A stretch of DNA of 39,924 nt from Oscillospiraceae bacterium (lineage in GTDB: Bacteria > Bacillota > Clostridia > Oscillospirales > Ruminococcaceae), in the NCBI GenBank assembly GCA_900770195.1, contig CAAGJI010000083.1:1-39924 (forward strand). Reading direction: 5' to 3'. Numbering within the stretch: the first letter of the stretch is position 1; the number at the start of each line of letters is the position of its first letter. A program made the position numbers and the translations under genes. Positions 33,168-39,924 of the stretch are shown here, piece by piece. The notes under the pieces are model-generated. The model was not told the origin of the DNA, ran no database searches, and saw only the letters and a list, made by a program, of their open reading frames with translations.

Positions 33168-33428
33168 TTAAAATGGAGCAATGCTTGTAAATTCATAACT
33201 GGCATATGCTTCAAAGATAACTATTTCATCTTCATACTCCGTAATGCTAATGCAATCAATAAAAAGTTTGCAGTCTTTACAGTCAAACATTGCGATACCA
33301 TTTATGTAATCAATAAGCAAATTTCCTTTTAATACTAGTGGCTTTGAATTGCTGATAGAGGTAGCCTTTTCGGTCAAAGAGGGAACATCAGTGTCTACCA
33401 AATACATATCACTATAAATTTGTATCAT
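33168..33428 (-). CDS. Small hypothetical protein
   Basis: 86 residues. A beta-rich sequence: 'KPLVLKGNLLIDYINGIAMF', DCKDCKLFIDCISITEYEDE, 'IVIFEAYASYEF'. Its ATG overlaps the previous stop (TAATG), so it is translationally coupled. It lies between two polyvalent-type genes. No family recognised. Confidence 0.7.
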   Translation of the reverse strand: MIQIYSDMYLVDTDVPSLTEKATSISNSKPLVLKGNLLIDYINGIAMFDCKDCKLFIDCISITEYEDEIVIFEAYASYEFTSIAPF

Positions 33429-36055
33429 TATAATTCCTCTTTTCCTCGTTTGGTGCTTCGATGTTGTGTTTGTTGCTGTTCTTGCTTTTGGGCTTTTTCA
33501 TGTTGCTGATGCAGCTGCTTTCTTGAAAAGAACACAGCCCCTTTATCTTTTTTGTGAATCGTAACTGCCGACTTATTTCCGTCAATCACAGCGGAATGAG
33601 AAACTCCTTCTTTTTGCAATTCGGACACGGCTTGACGTGCTTCATCAGCAGTCATACGTTGTGTATATCTATCTTCTTTTGGGAGCTGCTGATAAAATTC
33701 CGGATTGATAAATTCTTTTGTCTGCAATTTTTGTGCTTCTGCACGAGCAGATGTTAAGTTTTGAACATCTGATTTTGCTACTGTAATTGCTACAGCTGTT
33801 TTTCCTCGTTCTACTGCGGAATATGAAACATCTTGATTGTCTAACGTCTGCATTATTTTTTTTGCACTATCGGGTGAAACAACGGTTGTTACACGTTCAG
33901 ATTTAGGAATCGAAGCGTAATACTCTGGGTTGATTTTAGAAGTATGGACTTCTTCTTTTGGCTTATCTTTTTCCCTTTCTCCTTTTGTAGGGCTTTTTTC
34001 AGGTGATAGGAACTCGTCCACTTTTTCTTGAATGTTTTTCGCTGCAATTGCAGCAAATTCCTGTAATGCAATGTCGTCATGCTTGTCTAATGCAATTGTT
34101 ACAACGCTATTATCCTGTACGGAAATTGCCGAGAATGCTATGCCCATGGCTGCAAGGCTTTCTAATATCGTCATTGCTTGTTCTGCCGGATACGTTTCCA
34201 TGTGAAGATTTTCAGGAGAAATTTGATGATAATAATCAGGACGAATAACAAAAGAACCATCCTTATGTATTTCTGCTTTTTCTTCATCTGCTAAGGCAAG
34301 CAAAAAACTTTTTTCGGAAGTCTTTTCATCTTCAAGCACTTCTTCCGTATGGCTTTTTTCTATGTTATCTTGTTGTGTTTCTTCCATTTGTTCATCATAA
34401 AAATGTTCCTGTTCTGGGGGAAGATTATTGATTACACCGTCAATTTGATTATAATTTTGTTCCATTGACATCTCTGTTGTACGAAGATATTCAGTACCAT
34501 CTACGGCAACTTCTTCTGCAAGTCGAGATAACGTCATATTATTTGCTGTGCTTTCTATCGTTACGCCAGTTTGCTGCATTGCACCGTCAATACTTTCAGA
34601 AGATTGTTCAGAAAAATTGATTGGCAAGCGTTCAATCTTTTCGATACGAGCCGAAAGTTCTTCTCGTCTGTCCTGAATGGCTTGTATTTTTCCTTGTATA
34701 CTTAATTGTTCAGTCGTATTTTCAGCTTTTTCATATCGTTGGCTTAATCTTGCTATCTGCGTATCACATTTTTCTATCTTAAATGATAGGGAACGTCGAG
34801 AAGCATCATGCAGCAAATCCATGCTCTGTGCGTATTCTTGTCTGCGTTTTTCTGGATTTAAAACTGCAAAACTTTTTATCACCCCACTCAATCCCTGCAA
34901 TTTATCCGCTTTAGCTTGAGAAACAGCAATTTTATGTTCTAATGTAGCAATCCTATCGTTGTGCTTCTCTATCTTTGCTTCATGCTTAGGAATAGAAACA
35001 TTTTGAATTTTATCTATTTTTCTCTGGTTACGGTCTATCATCAAATTTACAACAGAAGAAAGCACACCGCCAGATAGCCCTTTTAGCATTTCATTTGTTG
35101 CTTGTAAACGCTCTGCCTTTGCTGATAATTTTTCAATGCGTACTTCGTTTTTCTCTATTTTTCCTTGCCGTGAATCAATCCTGTCACTTAATGATTCAAT
35201 CCTTTCCTCGTGACTTTGATGAATAGAGTTTAAAATTGGCAATAACGATTCTTTTTGAACTGGTGCTTGTCTTTTTTCATCAGAAGTCTTGACATTACCC
35301 TCTGAATGTGTTATACTATTATTAGATTTAGAGCTGATGGATGTGTTCTCTAGGGGCGATTGTAGCCCGGCAGAATGAAGCATCTCATCAGCTCTTTCTA
35401 TTTCATTTCGCACACCCTGCATTGTATAGGCAATGCTGTCATCAAAGCTGATAAATGTTTTTTCATCTGGCAATTGTAGTCCCATTGTGTTAAGTAGTTC
35501 TTCGGCACGTTCCTGATTCGCTGCAATAAGGTTTCCCTGATTCAGCTGTTTATCCAGATAATTTCCCATATTGTTTCGTCCGTATGCACTTGCTATCCGG
35601 TTTACCTCATGGAATCCTTTCTTTTCTGAAAGAGATACGGCTACCATAATGGGACGATTTTCTTTATCTTGCAACTGGGTAATAGCGACTAAACTATTCT
35701 CTTTGTTACCCTTTAGTATCATTACTGGATTTCTCAGCTCTGCTGGAAGCTGCTTCATAATATCCGCATCCAGTCCGTGTCCATGGTAGTGTTCATCTGC
35801 TTCTGACATACACTTTACGATTGTTCTTGGGGCAATAACGACTTGTAAATCTTGATTCGCTCCAGACAGTGCAAGGGCATTTGATGTATCGCCAATATGT
35901 AAAAAATCTGATTTTTTATCATAACCCAGAAACGAATCAAGTTCATTTGCAAATGATTCATCTTGTTTCAGGTTCTGCTGGATTTTTTCAGACATACTCA
36001 GAATTTGATTTTCTTCCGCTGTCAAGGCGGATTTTTCTTTTTCCATTACTGGCAT
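33428..36055 (-). CDS. Polyvalent-type protein: MuF-C-like domain, coiled coil and three C-terminal repeats
   Basis: 875 residues. Residues about 40-205 resemble the phage MuF C-terminal domain found in polyvalent proteins: 'ELRNPVMILKGNKENSLVAI', then 'NRPIMVAVSLSEKKGFHEVN' and RIASAYGRNNMGNYL. A long coiled coil covers about 275-480. The C-terminal third carries three copies of a module of about 70-80 residues starting at about 607 (RPDYYHQISPEN), 710 (NPEYYASIPKSER) and 785 (NPEFYQQLPKEDR). Each continues with a helix and a 'xxSAVxxxxxAVTI' strand pair, as in DUF4316-like repeats. The tail is basic and Gln-rich. It was probably moved or expressed with the giant protein. GGGAG lies 11 bases before the ATG; a Met at codon 4 is an alternative start. 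Confidence 0.8.
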   Translation of the reverse strand: MPVMEKEKSALTAEENQILSMSEKIQQNLKQDESFANELDSFLGYDKKSDFLHIGDTSNALALSGANQDLQVVIAPRTIVKCMSEADEHYHGHGLDADIMKQLPAELRNPVMILKGNKENSLVAITQLQDKENRPIMVAVSLSEKKGFHEVNRIASAYGRNNMGNYLDKQLNQGNLIAANQERAEELLNTMGLQLPDEKTFISFDDSIAYTMQGVRNEIERADEMLHSAGLQSPLENTSISSKSNNSITHSEGNVKTSDEKRQAPVQKESLLPILNSIHQSHEERIESLSDRIDSRQGKIEKNEVRIEKLSAKAERLQATNEMLKGLSGGVLSSVVNLMIDRNQRKIDKIQNVSIPKHEAKIEKHNDRIATLEHKIAVSQAKADKLQGLSGVIKSFAVLNPEKRRQEYAQSMDLLHDASRRSLSFKIEKCDTQIARLSQRYEKAENTTEQLSIQGKIQAIQDRREELSARIEKIERLPINFSEQSSESIDGAMQQTGVTIESTANNMTLSRLAEEVAVDGTEYLRTTEMSMEQNYNQIDGVINNLPPEQEHFYDEQMEETQQDNIEKSHTEEVLEDEKTSEKSFLLALADEEKAEIHKDGSFVIRPDYYHQISPENLHMETYPAEQAMTILESLAAMGIAFSAISVQDNSVVTIALDKHDDIALQEFAAIAAKNIQEKVDEFLSPEKSPTKGEREKDKPKEEVHTSKINPEYYASIPKSERVTTVVSPDSAKKIMQTLDNQDVSYSAVERGKTAVAITVAKSDVQNLTSARAEAQKLQTKEFINPEFYQQLPKEDRYTQRMTADEARQAVSELQKEGVSHSAVIDGNKSAVTIHKKDKGAVFFSRKQLHQQHEKAQKQEQQQTQHRSTKRGKEEL

Positions 36056-36075
36056 AGTTTCATTTCTCCCTATCG

Positions 36076-36759
36076 TTAATATGGTTTCTTTGTTCGTTCA
36101 AGATGTTCTGTGTATTCCTTTTCAGACCTTTGAACGTATTCATCCGATTTTTCTGCTTGTACTCTTTGGGCATTTCGTTTCAGAACATCTCTGGAAACAT
36201 ATACTTCTTTTTTCTTCTGGTCATCTTCTTGCTGCTGACGAAGTTTTTCTGTTTTGTTCAGAGGTTGAATATCGTTAGTTCTTTTCTCTAGCAACTCCTT
36301 TATTTCTGTATTTGCTTCATGATTTAGTTGGATTTCTTCTTGCAAAGCCTGTTTTATCGTCAAATCATCGGAAAAACAGAGAGATGTATATGTTAATGCA
36401 AGACCGAATTGTAAATCAGGCGGTTTTCTTTCTAATGAAGACACAGAAACATGCAATACAGCTGCTATTTCGGGGAGTAAAGCTTGAACTGCTTCAGATT
36501 GATTTTCACCGGAACGTAGTTGCTCAACTCTTTCATGAAATTCAGCATTTACAGAAAGACGATTGCTCCTTTCAATAATGTCGGTTACTCTATCCCTATC
36601 TTTTTCACTGAATGCAATCAACATTTTATGGTCATTGATTTTAGCGTGATAGGCAATTGAACATTGTTCTAATCCTCTTAAAACGAAATCAGGATTATTC
36701 ACTTGAATGTTTAAAAATTGCTTATCCGGAATTTCGGATAAGGGTACTCCATGTTCCAT
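36076..36759 (-). CDS. Hypothetical operon protein with basic C-terminus
   Basis: 227 residues from the ATG at 36759, which overlaps the upstream stop as TGATG; the GTG one codon earlier is less likely. The N-terminal part (NNPDFVLRGLEQCSIAYHAK ... KMLIAFSEKDRDRVTDII) resembles the alpha/beta modules repeated in the next gene. The C-terminal half is a charged helix ('KLRQQQEDDQKKKEVYVSRD') ending EHLERTKKPY. A gap of 20 bases separates it from the MuF-C-like gene. Function unknown. Confidence 0.75.
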   Translation of the reverse strand: MEHGVPLSEIPDKQFLNIQVNNPDFVLRGLEQCSIAYHAKINDHKMLIAFSEKDRDRVTDIIERSNRLSVNAEFHERVEQLRSGENQSEAVQALLPEIAAVLHVSVSSLERKPPDLQFGLALTYTSLCFSDDLTIKQALQEEIQLNHEANTEIKELLEKRTNDIQPLNKTEKLRQQQEDDQKKKEVYVSRDVLKRNAQRVQAEKSDEYVQRSEKEYTEHLERTKKPY

Positions 36760-37298
36760 CACAATGAAAGCACCGCCTTTAATCTATCCATCAGCTCAGG
36801 ATTTTCAGCAGCATTATTTTCATCAAACTCGCCATAATGATAAAGATAAATGCCATATAAATTTTCCCGTATTTCTTCTGGATACTCATACAAGGTTTCT
36901 GGAGAAATATTCAGTAATTTAGCAACATTTTTTAGTTCTTTACGAATCATTCCTTTTCTTGCAATCTCAAACATTCCATAAACATCGCTCTTATCGTTTA
37001 AATAAGCATACATCAAATGAGATTTTGTTTCTTCATCAAGAGAACAAAGCGTTTCATAGGAATAATCAAACCCGATTACGTTTGAAACATCTTTCATTGT
37101 CATATTTAAGGTTTCAGAACGCCAAATCTGTTCCAACTCTCGCAGAGCATCTTGTATAACACCTTCGTTCTTCTCATTTTGGATGTCATACATTAAAACA
37201 ATGGCTTCCATTGCATTCAATGCATCCTGCGAAAAATCTGATAAGTTATCAACTGGCAACTTTAAGAGTTTTGCTGCTATTTCAATTGATTCATTCAT
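36759..37298 (-). CDS. Hypothetical helical protein, first gene of the polyvalent operon
   Basis: 179 residues from the ATG at 37298, with AAAGGAA seven bases upstream. A longer in-frame start at 37442 would cross the mannanase stop and the terminator and is rejected. It contains two similar segments: 'IEIAAKLLKLPVDNLSDFSQ' with DALNAMEAIVLMYD near the start, and 'LKNVAKLLNISPETLYEYPE' with EIRENLYGIYLYHYG near the end. These are paired helical modules. No family recognised. The operon continues to 24734 with overlaps or short gaps. Confidence 0.75.
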   Translation of the reverse strand: MNESIEIAAKLLKLPVDNLSDFSQDALNAMEAIVLMYDIQNEKNEGVIQDALRELEQIWRSETLNMTMKDVSNVIGFDYSYETLCSLDEETKSHLMYAYLNDKSDVYGMFEIARKGMIRKELKNVAKLLNISPETLYEYPEEIRENLYGIYLYHYGEFDENNAAENPELMDRLKAVLSL

Positions 37299-37319
37299 AG
37301 TTATTCCTTTCTTGTTCAT

Positions 37320-37332
37320 GGACAGTCTGTCC
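37320..37332. promoter_or_regulatory. Palindrome upstream of the polyvalent operon
   Basis: GGACAG-T-CTGTCC, a perfect 13-base dyad 22 bases before the first start codon of the operon. It could be an operator. No good -35/-10 pair is visible nearby. Confidence 0.4.
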
Positions 37333-37358
37333 ACATGTTTTAGCTTTATTTTTGAATA

Positions 37359-37400
37359 AACGCCACAGTTGGAAAGTACATGGTTTTCATCTGTGGCGTT
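37359..37400 (-). terminator. Terminator after the mannanase gene
   Basis: AACGCCACAG (37359-37368) pairs with CTGTGGCGTT (37391-37400) over 10 bp. On the minus strand it runs into TTATTCAAAAAT, a weak T tract. It begins 18 bases after the mannanase stop. Confidence 0.7.
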
Positions 37401-37417
37401 TTCATATTTATTAAAGG

Positions 37418-39019
37418 TTAGTTTGAAAGAGGTGCATACCAAGCAAGATATTTAGATAAAGTAAGCACAACATTGGAATTATAGGCTTCAATCATTTGTT
37501 TGCGTGTTGTGTATCCGGTGGTATCATCCATTAGATATTCGCCATACCATAACCCAAAGAAAGACCACATGGCATTATCACGAAGAGAATCAGTTAAATC
37601 AGGAATGGTACTGCATTCGCTAAGAGCAACTATTTTATTCGCTGCAATCTTCTGTAACCCATAGAACTGTTCATAACGACTGCTATATTTTTCTGTTGCA
37701 TCGAGGTATATATCTGCGGATGCAATGTCGTATTGTGTTTCAGGAACAGTATATGATTCACTTTGACCGTTCCAAATCCATATAAGGTTATGCAATTTAT
37801 GATATTCGGTAAGACGTGTATATAACAGATTCCAAAGCCATTGATAAGCATCACTACCAGCCGAACCCCACCAATACCAACCATTACTTGCTTCTTGTAA
37901 AGGTCGCCAAAGAACAGGCACATTTTGACTTTGTAGCTTTTTTAATGCTTTTGCTGCTTTATCAATATCTCTAATAAGAGCTTCACAATCTTCTGCTATC
38001 AATCCATCTTTTTTCATTTGCTGAATTTCAGAAAAACTGCATGTAGCAATGTCTAAGTTTGTGATAGCATCCCATAAAGAAAAATCTGTTTCTTCACTGT
38101 ATATGGAAGATTTACCTGTCGGAGCTTTCCAGTTCCAAATCAAACCTACAATACCGCCTTGATTGCTCCATTTTAATGATGCAGCAGCCGTATCATTTCC
38201 AGATTCATCAAATAAGTCAGAAAATCGAATAACAGGGAGTTGTCCAGTGATTTTATAGATTTCTGTAAGTTCCGTATTTTCCTCACTTGAAACATATTGA
38301 CCAGAAATGATGTGTTCTCCGTATTGCTCTTGAAGAAAACGCATTAGTTTTTGTGTTTCCTCTGTTGCATCAACATCACACAAAGTATTTGATACATCTG
38401 CTATTTTCAAGTCATTTGAATTTTGCAAAAGGATACAATCTATAGCAGCATCACCGCTTATTTGTTGTACGGTAATCTTTTTTGTACCAGCTTCTAAGTA
38501 TACGCTTTTAACAGTTGCTTGAATAAAGTGACCTGTCCCAGAGATTTCGAGTGTACCACACATTTCATCATCTATCTGTAATGTGCATACGGCATCGCTA
38601 TCTGCTACCAAAATTGCAGAAACATCATAATGTTGAGATGCCGGAACATTCACAGTAAAACAAATCGTATTCTGTAAATCGCCCGATAAACCAACAACAT
38701 AGCCACTCCCAGTGTATCCCGAATATTCTGTATCTACCTGAAACCACTCAGACAACTTGCAATCTTCGGCTTGAACTCTGACATCAACAGGATATTTCAA
38801 ACTTACTGGAGCTTGTACAACTTTCTCAGGATAAGTTGGTGCAAAGATAGTTGTTGTTGTCGTTGTTGTCACTTCTGTCACAGTACTTGTTATGGCTGCC
38901 GTTGTTCCATACTCTGTTTTTTGTATAGGCATTGGCTTTTGATAAAGGTCAATAGCATAGCATCCAGTAAGCAAGAGAAAGCATGGGATAGATAAGATAA
39001 TGGACTTAATCCATTTCAA
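37418..39019 (-). CDS. GH26 beta-mannanase lipoprotein with CBM35-like domain
   Basis: 533 residues from a TTG at 39019, seven bases after AGGAG; the GTG at 39028 overlaps that site. The signal 'MKWIKSIILSIPCFLLLTGC' ends in a lipobox with Cys20. A Thr-rich linker (VTEVTTTTTTTIFAP) leads to a CBM35-like module (about 80-205; 'VRVQAEDCKLSEW', YSGYTGSGYVVGLSG). The GH26 catalytic domain (about 225-520) has 'HIISGQYVS', the acid/base in VLWRPLQEASNGWYWWG (E about 377) and the nucleophile in VALSECSTIP (E about 468). It should hydrolyse beta-1,4-mannans on the outer cell surface. It is cargo of the element, 16 bases downstream of a double AbrB gene. Confidence 0.94.
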   Translation of the reverse strand: MKWIKSIILSIPCFLLLTGCYAIDLYQKPMPIQKTEYGTTAAITSTVTEVTTTTTTTIFAPTYPEKVVQAPVSLKYPVDVRVQAEDCKLSEWFQVDTEYSGYTGSGYVVGLSGDLQNTICFTVNVPASQHYDVSAILVADSDAVCTLQIDDEMCGTLEISGTGHFIQATVKSVYLEAGTKKITVQQISGDAAIDCILLQNSNDLKIADVSNTLCDVDATEETQKLMRFLQEQYGEHIISGQYVSSEENTELTEIYKITGQLPVIRFSDLFDESGNDTAAASLKWSNQGGIVGLIWNWKAPTGKSSIYSEETDFSLWDAITNLDIATCSFSEIQQMKKDGLIAEDCEALIRDIDKAAKALKKLQSQNVPVLWRPLQEASNGWYWWGSAGSDAYQWLWNLLYTRLTEYHKLHNLIWIWNGQSESYTVPETQYDIASADIYLDATEKYSSRYEQFYGLQKIAANKIVALSECSTIPDLTDSLRDNAMWSFFGLWYGEYLMDDTTGYTTRKQMIEAYNSNVVLTLSKYLAWYAPLSN

Positions 39020-39035
39020 AGCAATCACTCCTATG

Positions 39036-39476
39036 TTATTTAATGCAATGTGTTTTCTTATACTTTTGATAGGTGTCTGTCAGTTTTTCGGCACATTCTG
39101 GGCAAACATCAGCTCCTTGAAATGACAACATTCCAGCACGTTTGTTACTACAAAACACACATCTTAAACACCTCTTTTTCAAAACAATTTGATTTGCATT
39201 GTCAATGTAAATCTCGACTTCGTCACCATAATCCATTAAATGAAGTGAACTACGAATCTCCAAAGGGATATATAATCGTCCAACTGAATCAATTTTCTTG
39301 ATTTGAAAAAGAGAATCTTTAGTTAGCTTGCTTTCTTCTACGTTACAGGAAAGATAAATCATATTTTTCTGAACATAAATCTGAATGTATTCTGTTTGAA
39401 AATGCTCTCGAATACCTTTTGGAAGTGACAATCTCCCACCTATCTCGATTCTTCGTGTCAACCCTGTAAATTTCAC
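39036..39476 (-). CDS. Double AbrB/SpoVT-type regulator with zinc ribbon
   Basis: 146 residues from a GTG at 39476, five bases after AGGAG. This gives MKFTGLTRRIEIGGRLSLP, which matches the usual AbrB opening better than a TTG at 39497. Two swapped-hairpin AbrB modules are present: RRIEIGGRLSLPKGIREHF and KKIDSVGRLYIPLEIRSSL ... GDEVEIYID. A C4 zinc ribbon follows (CLRCVFC ... CPEC). Single AbrB modules dimerise; two in one chain is unusual, though known for SpoVT-like proteins with other domains. It is in one transcription unit with the mannanase and probably controls it or element genes. Confidence 0.85.
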   Translation of the reverse strand: MKFTGLTRRIEIGGRLSLPKGIREHFQTEYIQIYVQKNMIYLSCNVEESKLTKDSLFQIKKIDSVGRLYIPLEIRSSLHLMDYGDEVEIYIDNANQIVLKKRCLRCVFCSNKRAGMLSFQGADVCPECAEKLTDTYQKYKKTHCIK

Positions 39477-39493
39477 TATAACTCCTAAAACAA

Positions 39494-39796
39494 TCAAAAG
39501 TCGAAATCAAAAACAGAAGTCTTTTCGGGTTCTTCAAATCTTGCCATAAATGCTTTTTTACAGGAAGCAAGTCTTTCTTCCATGTAGGCAAACATCTTTT
39601 CAATGTTATCCGGTGTGTAATCCACGGAACGCTTCGTTGCGATTTTTTCAAGATAAGCCAGCTGGATGCATATCTTGTTCATTCGTTCTTTGGAACTTTC
39701 CATAAATTTAGCCTGCTTATCTGCATCCACAACAAATTCTTCTGTTCCTTCTGCTACAATGTTTTCTTCGTAATCCATATCCATGATATTTTTCAT
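39494..39796 (-). CDS. Small acidic hypothetical protein
   Basis: 100 residues if the first ATG (39796) is used. AAAGG abuts that ATG, so the ATG at codon 5 (39784), 12 bases away, may be the real start, giving 96 residues. The sequence is helical and charged: 'DADKQAKFMESSKERMNKIC', then 'DNIEKMFAYMEERLASCKKA', with an acidic end SVFDFDF. It is the first gene of the unit with the AbrB-like regulator and mannanase. Function unknown. Confidence 0.65.
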   Translation of the reverse strand: MKNIMDMDYEENIVAEGTEEFVVDADKQAKFMESSKERMNKICIQLAYLEKIATKRSVDYTPDNIEKMFAYMEERLASCKKAFMARFEEPEKTSVFDFDF

Positions 39797-39876
39797 CCTT
39801 TCTTATACTATAGCAATTCCATAAAATACCACAACAGTTGACAAAAGGTGTATACTAAAGGTAAGAGGCGATAAAT

Positions 39877-39924
39877 ATGTTACATAATGAAGCAAGAAAA
39901 CTTTTGGTAGAAGCATATAATAAA
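39877..39924 (+). CDS. Start of a plus-strand gene, cut by the window end
   Basis: AAAGGTAAGAGG is followed by an ATG at 39877 and 16 open codons, MLHNEARKLLVEAYNK, to the window edge. The opening resembles N-terminal helices of HTH or transposase-type proteins, but too little is visible to name it. It is divergent from the minus-strand unit at 39796. Confidence 0.5.
   Translation, partial: MLHNEARKLLVEAYNK

Larger units (their letters stand above)
4901..39924. mobile_element. Conjugative-type integrative element, left part; right end outside the window
   Basis: The region contains terminal serine recombinase, phage-like regulators, replication-type protein, second recombinase, oriT-like hairpins, MobC-like proteins, relaxase, ParA/ParB, SSB, TraX, TnpV-like protein, polyvalent helicase and cargo. 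It is inserted in a tyrosine integrase gene. No VirB4, TraG/VirD4, VirB6 or lytic transglycosylase gene is seen here. It is either an ICE whose transfer module lies to the right or a mobilisable element. Confidence 0.75.

Noticed and set aside
37299..37442. N-terminal extension of the first gene of the polyvalent operon
   Set aside because: It would begin within the mannanase gene and cross its terminator; a good ribosome site supports 37298.
39838..39856. TTGACA and TATACT before the last gene
   Set aside because: Only 7 bases lie between them, too few for a sigma-A promoter.

Overview
The window is AT-rich Firmicutes DNA, most like Ruminococcus or a related Oscillospiraceae gut or rumen bacterium. 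Pointers are low-GC codon use, strong Shine-Dalgarno sequences, TTGACA/TATAAT promoters, a Thr-linker lipoprotein beta-mannanase, and Clostridia-type mobile gene families (DUF6017, TnpV-like, TraX, polyvalent helicase). The genus is an inference; no marker here fixes it.

Layout. (1) 1-2289 is chromosomal backbone: the 3' part of a 5S rRNA, tRNA-Asn, a lipoprotein, then rplM-rpsI behind a consensus promoter. (2) 2290-4900 looks like the end of an older integrated element next to rpsI. It carries an ABC-type ATPase gene overlapping a PD-(D/E)XK-like nuclease gene (a probable defence pair), then the C-terminal part of a tyrosine integrase. (3) At about 4890-4903 the integrase reading frame is cut and joined to the stop codon of a large serine recombinase. 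From there to the end of the window runs a second, conjugative-type element that appears to have inserted into the integrase gene. Its far end is not in the window.

The second element, left to right: serine recombinase, sigma-like HTH protein, two paralogous XRE regulators, a DUF6017 replication-type protein and a second serine recombinase (4.9-12.0 kb, minus strand); a hairpin-rich oriT-like region, two MobC-like proteins and a relaxase (12.3-14.7 kb, plus strand); a zinc-ribbon/ribbon-helix-helix regulator with a dyad around its promoter; a plus-strand maintenance operon (15.6-22.8 kb) with ParA, SSB, ParB, TraX, a TnpV-like protein and several small membrane or zinc-finger proteins, containing a cluster of 12-bp repeats just upstream of parA; a PBECR4-like nuclease gene preceded by a promoter, a folded RNA of about 240 nt and a terminator (22.9-24.6 kb, minus strand); a minus-strand operon (37.3 to 24.7 kb) ending in a 2801-residue primase-like/methyltransferase/helicase polyvalent protein; and a cargo operon with a double AbrB-type regulator and a GH26 beta-mannanase (37.4-39.8 kb). 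A plus-strand gene starts at the very end.

How it fits together: recombinases move the element, oriT/MobC/relaxase start transfer, ParA/ParB/SSB support the circular or single-stranded form, and the polyvalent proteins and nuclease probably act in the recipient. The mannanase is a likely benefit to the host. No type IV secretion ATPase or coupling protein is visible, so the element either continues past the window or is mobilised by another. All functions are read from motifs and context by eye; no database search was run.
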